38,449 nt of DNA from an uncultured Pseudomonadota bacterium (lineage in GTDB: Bacteria > Pseudomonadota > Alphaproteobacteria > Rs-D84): assembly GCA_947169505.1 (NCBI GenBank), contig CAMVPZ010000001.1:1-38449 (forward strand). The letters run 5' to 3'. The notes under the pieces were generated by a model, which did not search any database, had not been told where the DNA came from, and worked only from the letters and a program-made list of their open reading frames with translations. The translations under genes and the position numbers were made by a program. Positions 1 through 8,344 of the stretch are shown here, in pieces; position 1 is the stretch's first letter; each line of letters starts with the position of its first letter.

Positions 1-2177
1 TTGTCGGGATAGGTCATCCCCAGCTCGTTCATGGCCGTGGCCTTTATCTCTTCGCCATCAAAAGTTGATGTACCCCGCCCTATTTCATCAAATATTATAA
101 AAGATTTTTTTGTTGCGCGATTTAAAATATTCGAAGTTTCAACCATTTCTACCATAAATGTAGATTGACCTGCCGCCAAATTATCCGAAGCACCCACACG
201 TGAAAACAATTGGTCGCAAATTCCAATTGTCGCACTGGTTGCGGGAACAAATGACCCCAGATGAGCCAATACAACCAAAATTGCATTTTGACGCAGATAT
301 GTTGATTTACCAGCCATATTAGGACCGGTCAATAACGCAATCGGTGATTTGTTCAAATCGCAATCATTTTTTACAAAATTACCGCCTTTGGCACGTAATA
401 CGTATTCTATGACCGGATGACGCCCGCCAACAATATTAAATTCATCGGTTTCCGTTATATTTGGACGAACCCAAGAATATAAATCTGCAACCTCTGCCAA
501 AGATAGCCATACATCAACATCAGCCACCAAATCCGCCGTATTCATCAAATCAGTCGATATATCACGAATCTTTTCAATAAATTTTTCAATGATTTCGTTT
601 TCTATTGCGCTGGCTTTTTCAGAAGCACTGCGAATATCATTGTCTAAATCAATTAATGTCGGTGTTGTAAAACGCATATTCCCAGCCATCGTTTGACGAT
701 GTATAAATCCAGACTCAGGCGCCATTAACACATCTGCTTTTGCAGAAGGAACTTCTATGAAATAACCCAATATATTATTGTATTTGATTTTTAATGTGTT
801 TACACCAGTTTGATTTATATATTGTGATTGTAATTTTGCAATGGTTTCTATTGCGCCATTCGATAAATTACGCATATTGTCCAAAGATATATCAAAACCG
901 GTTTTAATTACATTTCCATCTCTGAAAAAACTGGGTAAATCTTCGTTCAATGCAGATTGTAATTCACTTGTTAAATCATCATGAGTGTTTATATTTTCAA
1001 ATTTAACAGATAAATCATAATCCAATTTTTGCCCAACCATTTTAACAGAATCTAAAATCAATAAAAATTCATACACATTTTTCAAATCACGTGGTGTGCC
1101 ACGTCCAGACAACAATCTTGATATCGCACGATTAACATCAGGTGTACGTGTTAACACAGAAACCAATTCTGCCATAATTGAATGATTTGTTAATAAATGA
1201 CCAATATGCGTTTGACGTGATAAAATTACATCTTTATCCCCGGGTAGAGTGCGCAGATAAGAACGCAATTTTCGTGCACCTGCCGCAGTTTTCGTTTTAT
1301 CAATAACATCCAACAAACATGTACCACCATCATTAAGTGGCGCATCTATTTCCAAACTTTTCCATGTAGATGAATCTATTAATAATTGTCGTCCGGATTT
1401 GAAATTATATGGTGCACGAAACGATACATTGGCACCACGTTGCGTATTAAACAAATAACCCGCCAATAAAGTTATCGCAGACACATTATCACGATTATCA
1501 GATTGAACATTTCCACAAAACACATGCGATACAATCACGTTTATATCCGAACGTAAATATAACTTTTCATATACAGGTGTTGTTTTATATATTTCACGTA
1601 AATTTTTTATTATTTGGTGTTCTGCATCTTTTTCAGGATAAATTATTTCTGCCGGATTAATTCGAATCATATCATCGATAATGCAATCAGATTCACCAAT
1701 AAAAAATTCCCCAGTTGAAATATCACAGCCTGCTAAATCAAATTTCGCCCCACCAATTGGAACAATGGAAATTAAAAAATTAGATTTTTTTGGCGTTAAT
1801 AAATTATCATCTGTTAATGTGCCAGGTGTTAAAACACGAACAACTTTTCTTTCGATAAATTTATGCCCACGTTGTTTTGCCTGTTGTGGTGTTTCCATTT
1901 GTTCAACCAGTGCAACTTTGAATCCGCTTTTGACCAATCTTCCAAAATAATTATCAGCCGCATGCCAAGGGATTCCGCACATAGGAACGTCCGCCCCAAA
2001 ACCATCTGTCCCACGTTTGGTTAATACCAAACTTAATGCTTCACTTACTGTTTTTGCGTCTTCAAAAAAAGCCTCGTAAAAATCACCCAAACGAAACAGC
2101 AAAAGTGCGTCTGGATTTTCAGCTTTCATATCAACATATTGCTGCATAACAGGCGAAAGTTTGTTTTTTTCGGCCAT
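1..2177 (-). CDS. mutS: DNA mismatch repair protein MutS (partial, 3' end off window)
   Basis: ATPase that recognises mismatched or looped bases and recruits MutL. I read the gene from ATG at 2175-2177 to the left edge, about 725 codons with no stop. Near the N-terminus is GDFYE with the mismatch-wedging F-x-E (residues 33-35). The ABC-type ATPase domain follows, with Walker A GPNMAGKST at about 618-626 and the Walker B/signature stretch DEIGRGTST near 695. The Ala in GPNMAGKST is a common variant in alphaproteobacteria. The C-terminal end, including any helix-turn-helix dimerisation region, is outside the window. It starts one base after the xseB stop, so the two are probably co-transcribed. 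Identification is secure. Confidence 0.97.
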   Translation of the reverse strand, partial: MAEKNKLSPVMQQYVDMKAENPDALLLFRLGDFYEAFFEDAKTVSEALSLVLTKRGTDGFGADVPMCGIPWHAADNYFGRLVKSGFKVALVEQMETPQQAKQRGHKFIERKVVRVLTPGTLTDDNLLTPKKSNFLISIVPIGGAKFDLAGCDISTGEFFIGESDCIIDDMIRINPAEIIYPEKDAEHQIIKNLREIYKTTPVYEKLYLRSDINVIVSHVFCGNVQSDNRDNVSAITLLAGYLFNTQRGANVSFRAPYNFKSGRQLLIDSSTWKSLEIDAPLNDGGTCLLDVIDKTKTAAGARKLRSYLRTLPGDKDVILSRQTHIGHLLTNHSIMAELVSVLTRTPDVNRAISRLLSGRGTPRDLKNVYEFLLILDSVKMVGQKLDYDLSVKFENINTHDDLTSELQSALNEDLPSFFRDGNVIKTGFDISLDNMRNLSNGAIETIAKLQSQYINQTGVNTLKIKYNNILGYFIEVPSAKADVLMAPESGFIHRQTMAGNMRFTTPTLIDLDNDIRSASEKASAIENEIIEKFIEKIRDISTDLMNTADLVADVDVWLSLAEVADLYSWVRPNITETDEFNIVGGRHPVIEYVLRAKGGNFVKNDCDLNKSPIALLTGPNMAGKSTYLRQNAILVVLAHLGSFVPATSATIGICDQLFSRVGASDNLAAGQSTFMVEMVETSNILNRATKKSFIIFDEIGRGTSTFDGEEIKATAMNELGMTYPD

Positions 2178-2178
2178 T

Positions 2179-2382
2179 TTATTCACCAGAATTTGTCACT
2201 TTTAATGTTTCAATTTTTAATTCGGCTTCTTTTAACAATTGTTCACAATAAGCCTTTAATTTAATGCCCTTTTCATATGCGGCCACAGAATCAGCCAAAG
2301 ACATTTCCCCGCTTTCCATTTTTTGAACCAATTCAGTTAATTGTTTATATGCTTCTTCAAATGAAAGTTTGTTTGTGTCCAT
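2179..2382 (-). CDS. xseB: Exodeoxyribonuclease VII small subunit
   Basis: Small subunit of exonuclease VII, a bidirectional single-strand exonuclease; several copies bind each XseA. The 67-residue protein has the family pattern: the LSFEEAYKQL start, then a helix with the VQKMESGEMSLADSVAAYEKG core at about 19-38, then a second helix with AEL. The length is typical. ATG at 2380-2382 is preceded by an AAAGGG-like ribosome site. The gene sits directly upstream of mutS; xseA is not in the window. Confidence 0.93.
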   Translation of the reverse strand: MDTNKLSFEEAYKQLTELVQKMESGEMSLADSVAAYEKGIKLKAYCEQLLKEAELKIETLKVTNSGE

Positions 2383-2411
2383 ATCAAAATACCCTTTGTT
2401 TTAACCATTTA

Positions 2412-2440
2412 AAGATAAAGCATAAAATCATTATTTGCAA
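2412..2440 (-). promoter_or_regulatory. Putative sigma-70 promoter for xseB-mutS
   Basis: Reading the minus strand, TTGCAA (2435-2440) lies 17 bp before TATCTT (2412-2417), followed by a short leader to the xseB ATG at 2382. Both hexamers match the consensus at four of six bases, so this is a modest prediction. The same TTGCAA -35 appears before pnp and the pilin operon. Confidence 0.45.
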
Positions 2441-2460
2441 CAAATAAACACACAATGAAA

Positions 2461-2486
2461 AATAAAAAACCGCTCAAACGAGCGGT
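2461..2486 (-). terminator. Rho-independent terminator of infC
   Basis: On the minus strand a 7-bp stem ACCGCTC/GAGCGGT with a 4-nt loop (2469-2486) is followed by a T-rich run (2461-2468). It starts three bases after the infC stop codon. Confidence 0.9.
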
Positions 2487-2489
2487 GAT

Positions 2490-3038
2490 TTATTTTGCCG
2501 GTGCAATTATGATTGATTTTGTTCTGTCATCGGGCTTAGATTTTGATTCCAAAGTTCCCTTAACACCAATCATTTCAACAATTTTGGCAAATAATTGCGG
2601 AACAGCATCACGACCACGGGCCAAAACTTTTTTATTACCGTGCGTCATAACAGCAATTTTAACTTTGTTGCCTTCGTCCAAGAATTCGAAAACTTTTTTC
2701 ATTTTAATATTCAAATCGTTTTCTTCGATAAATGGTTTTACCCAAACTTCTTTGATTTCGATGGTTTTTTGTTTTTTTCTGGCTTCGTTAGCACGTTTCT
2801 TCTGTTCATATTTGTATTTGCCATAATCCATAATTTTTACCAACACAGGAACAGAATTTGCATTTATTTCAACCAAATCTAAACCGGCATCATACGCCAT
2901 ATTTAATGCATCATTTGTATTCATTGTGCCCAAATTTTGACCGTCAGCACTGATTACTTGGACACTTTTTGCAAATATTTTTTCGTTTATACGTGGCCCC
3001 ATATCACGGGCTTTGTTATTGTTATTATTTGTTTTAAT
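2490..3038 (-). CDS. infC: Translation initiation factor IF-3
   Basis: IF-3 binds the 30S subunit, prevents subunit joining and proofreads the initiator tRNA and start codon. Both domains are visible: the N-domain with GPRINEKI and DLVEINANSVPVLVKIMDYGKYKYE, and the C-domain with KEVWVKPFIEENDLNIK, EGNKVKIAVMTHG and the IIIAPAK end. An ATG at 3000-3002 has no ribosome site. Twelve codons upstream in frame is ATT (3036-3038), preceded by AAAGGAG at 7 nt, so I start there (182 aa). infC commonly starts with the rare codon AUU, which lets IF-3 repress its own translation. A terminator follows the stop. Confidence 0.95.
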   Translation of the reverse strand: MKTNNNNNKARDMGPRINEKIFAKSVQVISADGQNLGTMNTNDALNMAYDAGLDLVEINANSVPVLVKIMDYGKYKYEQKKRANEARKKQKTIEIKEVWVKPFIEENDLNIKMKKVFEFLDEGNKVKIAVMTHGNKKVLARGRDAVPQLFAKIVEMIGVKGTLESKSKPDDRTKSIIIAPAK

Positions 3039-3050
3039 GTTAATGCTCCT
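3036..3050 (-). promoter_or_regulatory. infC ribosome site and non-canonical ATT start
   Basis: On the minus strand AGGAG (3046-3050) is separated by 7 nt from ATT (3036-3038), which opens into the infC frame without a stop. No other in-frame start has a ribosome site. This is the arrangement expected for IF-3 autoregulation. Confidence 0.82.
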
Positions 3051-3081
3051 TTAATAACTATGGACGCATTATTAAATATTT

Positions 3082-3828
3082 TTATACATTTTTCAACAAT
3101 TTTTGCACGTTTTGCAAAGCAGACCAAACATCTCGTTTTGCACTGGGCTTTAAAATCAAATAATTTGGATGATACATCGGCACAACAATAATACCGATAT
3201 CATTTGTAATTTCTTGCCCATGCGCATCATTAAGACTACAGCCAGAAATTTCAGTTGTCGCCAATGTTCCAAACGTAATTATCACACGTGGATTTATCAT
3301 TTGTATCAATTTATCTACAAAGGGTTTTGATAAATCTAATTCTTCACGTGTCGGCGTGCGTCCACCCGGGGTGCGCCAAAACAAAAGCGGCACAATAGAA
3401 ACATTTTCCCGTGACATTTCGATTGCAGACAACATTTTATCCACCATATCACCAGCGTTTCCAGATAAAATCTGTCCTGATAAATCATCATCACTGCTGG
3501 GCATATCCGTAATTATTAATAAACCATTTGGATTGGTTGCAATATTGGGCAACACAACATTTGTTGCGCCACTGCGTAACGGATGATTGAATTCAGCAAC
3601 CATTCGAATAAGTGCTTCTGGATTTTCTGGTCTTTCTACCATAGATTTTACAGTAGCCAGAGAAATTGGTGCGGTTGGCGGAATAATAACAGTGTTTTCT
3701 GTTTTGGCCTGATTCGTTTGAAAACTTTGTTGTATCGGCTTTTGTTTTACAACCTGTTTTGTTGCTTCTTCGCTTAATTCCCAGCACACTCCGGCCATAC
3801 TTAAATCTTGCAGTGCATGATTTATCAT
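3082..3828 (-). CDS. Uracil-DNA glycosylase family 4-like protein, Fe-S cysteines missing
   Basis: This 248-aa protein follows the layout of type 4 uracil-DNA glycosylases, which excise uracil from DNA. The family-like parts are RTPGGRTPTREELDLSKPF (about 152-170), NPRVIITFGTLATTEI (179-194) and YHPNYLILKPSAKRDVW (219-235). The first active-site motif, normally GEAPGxxED, reads TDMPSSDDD (108-115). The four cysteines that hold the 4Fe-4S cluster are absent: the only cysteines are at 15 and 197, and the usual GC-x-L position reads NHPLRSGATN. The start chosen is ATG 3826-3828 behind AAGGGGA; a longer reading upstream has no ribosome site. It may be a diverged or inactive glycosylase. It lies upstream of infC and divergent from pal. 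Confidence 0.72.
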   Translation of the reverse strand: MINHALQDLSMAGVCWELSEEATKQVVKQKPIQQSFQTNQAKTENTVIIPPTAPISLATVKSMVERPENPEALIRMVAEFNHPLRSGATNVVLPNIATNPNGLLIITDMPSSDDDLSGQILSGNAGDMVDKMLSAIEMSRENVSIVPLLFWRTPGGRTPTREELDLSKPFVDKLIQMINPRVIITFGTLATTEISGCSLNDAHGQEITNDIGIIVVPMYHPNYLILKPSAKRDVWSALQNVQKLLKNV

Positions 3829-3837
3829 GATTTCCCC

Positions 3838-3892
3838 TTGATTTTTTAATATTTTTATTATACAATATACCTTGAGCAACAAAAACTCAAGG
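3838..3892 (+). promoter_or_regulatory. pal promoter and 5' dyad
   Basis: TTGATT (3838-3843) and TACAAT (3861-3866) are separated by 17 bp. Just downstream is a perfect 7-bp inverted repeat, CCTTGAG (3870-3876) and CTCAAGG (3886-3892), around a 9-nt loop. The right arm overlaps the pal ribosome site AAGGGAG (3889-3895), so the dyad could be an operator or a hairpin that masks the site. The promoter overlaps the ribosome site of the divergent UDG-like gene. Confidence 0.55.
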
Positions 3893-3902
3893 GAGTATTT
3901 TC

Positions 3903-4319
3903 ATGAAAATAGTAAACTTTGCTTTATTAGCTGGTGTTGCTGGAATGCTTGCTGCTTGCGGTGGTTCCAGTATAGTTGAACCTTCTGATTTGAATGATCA
4001 ACGTGTATTCTTTGCATTCAATTCTGCAGAAATTTCTGACGAAGCCGAAAACAACTTGTTGGGTCAAGCTTTGTACATGAAAAATCACGAAGATGTAAAA
4101 ATTCAAATCGCTGGTAATTGCGACGAACGTGGTTCAACAGAATACAACTTGGCTTTGGGTGCACGTCGTGCAAACGCTGCCAAAAAAGTATTGGTCAATG
4201 ACGGTGTAGAAGCATCTCGTATTTCTACAATTTCTTATGGTAAAGAACGTCCATTGGTCAAAGGTACTGGTGAATCCGTTTGGAAATACAATCGTAATGC
4301 AACAACAACAGTTAAATAA
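3903..4319 (+). CDS. pal: Peptidoglycan-associated lipoprotein Pal
   Basis: Outer-membrane lipoprotein of the Tol-Pal system that tethers the outer membrane to peptidoglycan and helps constriction at division. The N-terminus is a lipoprotein signal ending in the lipobox LAAC (Cys19). An OmpA-family domain follows, with FFAFNSAEI, GNCDERGSTEYNLALGARR (the diaminopimelate-binding region) and a closing SYGKERPLV segment. At 138 aa it is slightly short for Pal, with a brief linker after the acyl-Cys. The tol genes are not in the window. ATG 3903 has the ribosome site AAGGGAG, and a terminator follows. Confidence 0.95.
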   Translation: MKIVNFALLAGVAGMLAACGGSSIVEPSDLNDQRVFFAFNSAEISDEAENNLLGQALYMKNHEDVKIQIAGNCDERGSTEYNLALGARRANAAKKVLVNDGVEASRISTISYGKERPLVKGTGESVWKYNRNATTTVK

Positions 4320-4342
4320 TATAACTTTTGTTATTCAAAAAA

Positions 4343-4367
4343 ACACCGGCATTTGCCGGTGTTTTTT
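4343..4367. terminator. Bidirectional terminator between pal and parB
   Basis: An 8-bp perfect stem ACACCGGC (4343-4350)/GCCGGTGT (4355-4362) with loop ATTT is flanked by A-runs on the left and T-runs on the right. It can stop pal (+) and parB (-). The core CCGGCATTTGCCGG recurs in two other terminators of this window. Confidence 0.92.
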
Positions 4368-4374
4368 AATATTT

Positions 4375-5250
4375 TTATTTCGATAATTTATTGATTAAAT
4401 CTTCCATTTGAATACGATTGGAAAAAGATATAACAAATTGCCCTGCCCCACCCCGTTTTTCATGTAATCTTACATCCGCATCAAAATGGCGTGATAATTT
4501 AGATTCAATTTTCTCTACATATGCAGAATCAAGTGTATTTTGCGTAAAAGACCGACTTTTTTGTGAGCGATTCGATTTTTTTACTTGTTTTTGCGTTTCT
4601 GCAACCGATAATTTACCATTAATGATATCATGAGCCAATTGTTCTGGATCATCAGAAACCGCAATTGTGCGAGCATGCGAAGCAGATATACGCCCTTCTT
4701 TGATTAATTGTTTGACCGAATCTGGCAAAGAATTAATTCGCATTAAATTCCGGATATAACTTTCTGATTTACCGATTAATTTTGAAACATCCGCCAATTC
4801 ATACTGACATTTTTCCATCAAGTTTTTATAACCTTCGGCCTCTTCCACTGGATTAAGGTTTTCACGTTGTACATTTTCAATCAAAGCGATTTCCATCGCA
4901 TTTTTATCATCCAAATTTTTTACCAATGCCGGAATTTCACTAAGCCCCGCCAATTTTGCAGCGCGATATCTGCGTTCACCAGCCACAATTTCATATAAAT
5001 AAGGTTTATTTTGAACACTGCGTAAAATAATTGGATTAAACACACCTTTTTCTTTGATGGATTCAGCCATCTCATTTAATTCTTTTTCATTAAATGTTTT
5101 ACGTGGCTGATTTGGGTTAGCACTGATTTGCACCAAAGGAATTTGTTTTACAACAACCCGCTCTGCCCCTGTTAACACAGATATATCCGGTATTTGCCCC
5201 ATTTCTTCGTTTAATTCAGCCAATCCTTTACCCAAAAATTTAGAAGTCAT
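4375..5250 (-). CDS. parB: Chromosome partitioning protein ParB
   Basis: CTPase clamp that binds parS near the origin, spreads on DNA and stimulates ParA. The 291-aa protein shows the N-terminal ParB/Srx domain with NPNQPRKTF (about 45-53) and the CTP-binding GERRYRAA box (91-98), then the ENVQRENLNPVEEAEGY stretch. A helix-turn-helix with LIGKSESYIRNLMRINSLP lies at about 158-176, and a short C-terminal dimerisation region ends the protein. It starts 2 nt after the parA stop. Its ribosome site AAAGGA lies in the last parA codons, so it is translationally coupled. Confidence 0.96.
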   Translation of the reverse strand: MTSKFLGKGLAELNEEMGQIPDISVLTGAERVVVKQIPLVQISANPNQPRKTFNEKELNEMAESIKEKGVFNPIILRSVQNKPYLYEIVAGERRYRAAKLAGLSEIPALVKNLDDKNAMEIALIENVQRENLNPVEEAEGYKNLMEKCQYELADVSKLIGKSESYIRNLMRINSLPDSVKQLIKEGRISASHARTIAVSDDPEQLAHDIINGKLSVAETQKQVKKSNRSQKSRSFTQNTLDSAYVEKIESKLSRHFDADVRLHEKRGGAGQFVISFSNRIQMEDLINKLSK

Positions 5251-5252
5251 TT

Positions 5253-6026
5253 TTACATCCTTTGTTCAAGTGCATTAACTACTTCGGTCGCAACACGCAA
5301 ATAAGCCTGGGCACCAGAAGATTTAAAATCATAAAATAATGCCGGCTTTCCATGGCTTGGCGCTTCGGAAATACGAACATTGCGTGGAACAACAGTTTTA
5401 AATACTTTGTCACCAAATGTTTTTCTTACATCATCTTCAACAGCACGTGTTAAGCCTAATTTTTTATCATACATTGTTAAAACCATACCCAGTATATCCA
5501 ATTTTGGATTCCATTTCTGCCGTATAGCGGTGATTGTCGAAAGAAGATGTTGCACACCTTCCAAAGCAAAAAACTCACACTGTAATGGAATTATGACGTA
5601 ATCAGATGCAGTCAAAGCATTTATAGTAATCATACCCAAATTTGGTGGACAATCTATCAGTATATAATCATAACTATCTTGAATTGTTTTAAGTGCATCA
5701 CGCAAACGATATTCACGATTTTCCAAATCCAACATATCTAATTCTGCACCGGCCAATTTTGGTGATGCCGGCAACAAATGCATATTTGGAACAGCAGTGG
5801 TTAATATATTTTCCCCGATACTGGCAGTTCCCATTAAAACACCGTATACACTTTGTTTATGCGAAGCACGAACAAACCCAAGACCGGTTCCGGCATTACC
5901 TTGGGAATCCAGATCTATTAATAAAACACGTTTTTTTATTGCCGCCAATGACGCCGCAATATTAATCGCAGTTGTGGTTTTACCCACCCCGCCCTTTTGA
6001 TTCGCAAATGATATTATTTTTGCCAT
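5253..6026 (-). CDS. parA: Chromosome partitioning ATPase ParA
   Basis: Walker-type ATPase that binds DNA non-specifically and moves ParB-parS complexes. The deviant Walker A is KGGVGKTT at residues 11-18. Further motifs are DLDSQGNAGTGLG (39-51) and the Walker B-like YDYILIDCPPNLG near 120-132, with the typical PLQCEFFALEGVQ. The length of 257 aa is normal for Soj/ParA. ATG at 6024-6026 follows AAAGGAA. The order rsmG-parA-parB is the usual alphaproteobacterial one, here without mnmG in the window. Confidence 0.97.
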   Translation of the reverse strand: MAKIISFANQKGGVGKTTTAINIAASLAAIKKRVLLIDLDSQGNAGTGLGFVRASHKQSVYGVLMGTASIGENILTTAVPNMHLLPASPKLAGAELDMLDLENREYRLRDALKTIQDSYDYILIDCPPNLGMITINALTASDYVIIPLQCEFFALEGVQHLLSTITAIRQKWNPKLDILGMVLTMYDKKLGLTRAVEDDVRKTFGDKVFKTVVPRNVRISEAPSHGKPALFYDFKSSGAQAYLRVATEVVNALEQRM

Positions 6027-6051
6027 TTTTTATATTCCTTTCATAAAAAAC

Positions 6052-6080
6052 AGCATATTAAATAGTAAAAAAATAGTCAA
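6052..6080 (-). promoter_or_regulatory. parAB promoter
   Basis: On the minus strand TTGACT (6075-6080) is followed after 17 bp by TATGCT (6052-6057), placing the start of transcription about 20 nt before the parA ATG. The -35 matches the consensus at five of six bases. Confidence 0.62.
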
Positions 6081-6119
6081 TACAAATATTAAAACACACT
6101 AAAATCAATAAGTTATATC

Positions 6120-6137
6120 TTATTTCATATGAAATAA
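6120..6137. promoter_or_regulatory. parS-like perfect palindrome
   Basis: TTATTTCATATGAAATAA is an exact 18-bp palindrome between the rsmG stop and the parAB promoter. Known parS sites centre on TTTCACGTGAAA; here the centre is TTTCATATGAAA, so the outer TTTCA/TGAAA arms are kept and the central CG is TA. Its place beside parAB makes a ParB site plausible, but palindromes are easier to find in AT-rich DNA. It could also be an unrelated operator. Confidence 0.45.
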
Positions 6138-6141
6138 ACGG

Positions 6142-6702
6142 TTATTTTAAATTATAAACATATATAATAAAACCATCACCAGTTGTTGATTTATATAATT
6201 CATAATCAAAACTGTACCCGGCTTTTGCAGTTAAAATTTCAGTATCAATTTCCCGGCCTTTTAATAAAAAAAGCCGGCAATTTGTTTTGTGTGTATAATC
6301 AAAAACTTTCACCAATGGGGCAAATGCACGTGCAGTAAAAACAAAATCCCCGGCCTTTACCGGCTTTTTCGATAAAAAATTTTCGATTCTGTCATTGATT
6401 ATGGTAAGATTTGGTAATTCCAATTCTTTTTTTAATTCATTTAAAAATTTTGTTTTTTTGCCAATAGATTCAATACATGTCACATTCCAGCCCAAAATAG
6501 CCAAAACAACCCCGGGAAAACCGGCCCCACTGCCCAAATCTATAATTTTAACATCTTTGGGTATATATTTTGCCAATTGAGCGCTGTCTTCGATATGGCG
6601 TTTACGAATATCTGTCAAAGTGCTTGGCGCAACAAGATTCATTTTTGTTGACCACATTTTTAACAAATTTTCATATTTAATAAATTTTTCTTCTATTTTC
6701 AT
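6142..6702 (-). CDS. rsmG: 16S rRNA (guanine-N7) methyltransferase RsmG
   Basis: Methylates N7 of G527 in 16S rRNA (E. coli numbering) using S-adenosylmethionine. The SAM-binding loop IIDLGSGAGFPG lies at residues 53-64, preceded by the family stretch NLVAPSTLTDIRKRHIEDS. FTARAFAPL (about 132-140) and KGREIDTEI are also family-like. At 186 aa it is a little shorter than the E. coli enzyme, mainly at the N-terminus. ATG 6700-6702 lies close to the divergent TPR gene, leaving 25 bp between their start codons. No terminator is evident before parA. Confidence 0.94.
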   Translation of the reverse strand: MKIEEKFIKYENLLKMWSTKMNLVAPSTLTDIRKRHIEDSAQLAKYIPKDVKIIDLGSGAGFPGVVLAILGWNVTCIESIGKKTKFLNELKKELELPNLTIINDRIENFLSKKPVKAGDFVFTARAFAPLVKVFDYTHKTNCRLFLLKGREIDTEILTAKAGYSFDYELYKSTTGDGFIIYVYNLK

Positions 6703-6727
6703 AATATTTATTCTAACATACCAAATT

Positions 6728-8344
6728 ATGAAAGAAACAAAAAAATTTTATTCGGGTTTATTTTTGATATTTTGTGTATTTTTTTGCTCTTATTTAATCG
6801 GGCAAAAAATGTTCAATGTCAATTCACATAAAACAAATCAAATTGATATCATTGAAGACAATGATTTTGGCAATTTTTTGGTCGCACAACATGCGTTATA
6901 CACTAATGATTTTGATATGGCTGCACGCAGCGCAAACGCAATAAAATCAAACAACAAAACGGTAAAAAATGTTCAGGTTATGGCCGATTTTTTCAATGGT
7001 AAATTACCACAAAATGCTGCGTCATTCAAAGATTCCAAAGAATTGGTGAACGGATTAATATACGATGCTTTTTTGATACAGAAAGAAGATTGGAAAAGTG
7101 TTTATAATCGTCATGATAATGATAAAACTATTTTGGCGGCACCGCTTCGTATATTTCCTGGGGTAAAGCAGGGCAAAACCAAAGAAATTTTAAAATACAT
7201 TGATTCTTTGACTGTTGATGATTCTTGGAAATCTTTTGTTCGTGGCCAGGTTTTTGTTTTAAACAACGATATTGCCGCTGCGGCCAAAGAATTTGCCAAA
7301 GTGCATCCTGATTTCATGAACATAAACGATTATTTGTATTTGATGTCTTTTTACCAAGAAAACGGTATGGAAGAAGATATGAAAATTTTGCACGATGATT
7401 TTGTTGCGAAACCTGGCGGAATGTATATTGCAGATTATCCTGAAATCCCAGATTGGTCAAATTATGCGGGTTATAAAAACAATTTAGTATTCGCAATCAT
7501 CCAAAACATATCTCATATGCAGGTTATGGTTTATACTGATTTATCATTGGTATTTTTGCGTTTTGCGCAAATTATATCGAATGAAGCAAATATGGACGCA
7601 GTAAATTATTATTTGGGACAATATTATTTTCATAATGTGGGTGATTACAAAACATGTTTTGAAAATATTAAAAAATCCAGTCCGCTTTATTTATTTGGAC
7701 AATTGCATATCGCAGAAAAAGCCAAAGATTTTAAAACCATTAAAAAAATTGTACATAACAATCCATTATTTGTTCCGGGAATCCAGGTTGTTATCCGTGA
7801 ACACATAAAAAACGGTGATAAAACCCGGGCGCTTGGCATTTTAAATCGTGCATTAAAAAGCAAAAATATACCGGACGAAGCCAAAGCATATTTTTTAAAG
7901 CAACGTGCATATATTTATTTGATGTTCAACACACCAAAATATGCCCAAGAAGATTTAGATACAATTAAAATAATCAGTACAAATATGACACCTGATATCA
8001 TGTCGCTTCAGGCATACGCATGGCTTTTGCAAAATAAAAATTTAGACAACGCATATAATTATGCAATGGAATTGGTGAAACGAAATACTTCGGATGTATA
8101 CGCATGGGATTTGGTGGCACGAATTGTTGCGAAAAAAGAGGGCATAATAAACGGTATTGATATAATGGAATCTATCAGTGTGGCTGCAAATATATCATCA
8201 TTTTATGAACATATGGGCGATTTATACGTTGAATTTGGTGATAAAGAAAAGGCTGCACGAGCATATAAACAATCACTAGATTTAGCCGAAGATGGTTTGG
8301 TTGTTGTTCCGTTTGTTGAAAAAAAGATAAGGAAATTAAAATGA
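6728..8344 (+). CDS. Membrane-anchored tetratricopeptide-repeat protein
   Basis: A 538-aa protein with an N-terminal hydrophobic segment (about residues 8-25, FYSGLFLIFCVFFCSYLIG) acting as signal anchor. A long helical region with TPR-like helical pairs follows. The clearest repeat is near the C-terminus, YEHMGDLYVEFGDKEKAARAYK (about 500-521). I start at ATG 6728 rather than at earlier in-frame codons because those overlap rsmG and precede the hydrophobic segment with implausible sequence; no strong ribosome site is seen. It overlaps gpsA by 4 nt (ATGA). TPR proteins of this layout occur in alphaproteobacteria and probably scaffold an envelope complex, but the partner is unknown. Confidence 0.75.
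   Translation: MKETKKFYSGLFLIFCVFFCSYLIGQKMFNVNSHKTNQIDIIEDNDFGNFLVAQHALYTNDFDMAARSANAIKSNNKTVKNVQVMADFFNGKLPQNAASFKDSKELVNGLIYDAFLIQKEDWKSVYNRHDNDKTILAAPLRIFPGVKQGKTKEILKYIDSLTVDDSWKSFVRGQVFVLNNDIAAAAKEFAKVHPDFMNINDYLYLMSFYQENGMEEDMKILHDDFVAKPGGMYIADYPEIPDWSNYAGYKNNLVFAIIQNISHMQVMVYTDLSLVFLRFAQIISNEANMDAVNYYLGQYYFHNVGDYKTCFENIKKSSPLYLFGQLHIAEKAKDFKTIKKIVHNNPLFVPGIQVVIREHIKNGDKTRALGILNRALKSKNIPDEAKAYFLKQRAYIYLMFNTPKYAQEDLDTIKIISTNMTPDIMSLQAYAWLLQNKNLDNAYNYAMELVKRNTSDVYAWDLVARIVAKKEGIINGIDIMESISVAANISSFYEHMGDLYVEFGDKEKAARAYKQSLDLAEDGLVVVPFVEKKIRKLK

Noticed and set aside
1681..1950. Plus-strand open frame inside mutS
   Set aside because: It is fully antisense to the conserved mutS coding sequence and has no ribosome site.
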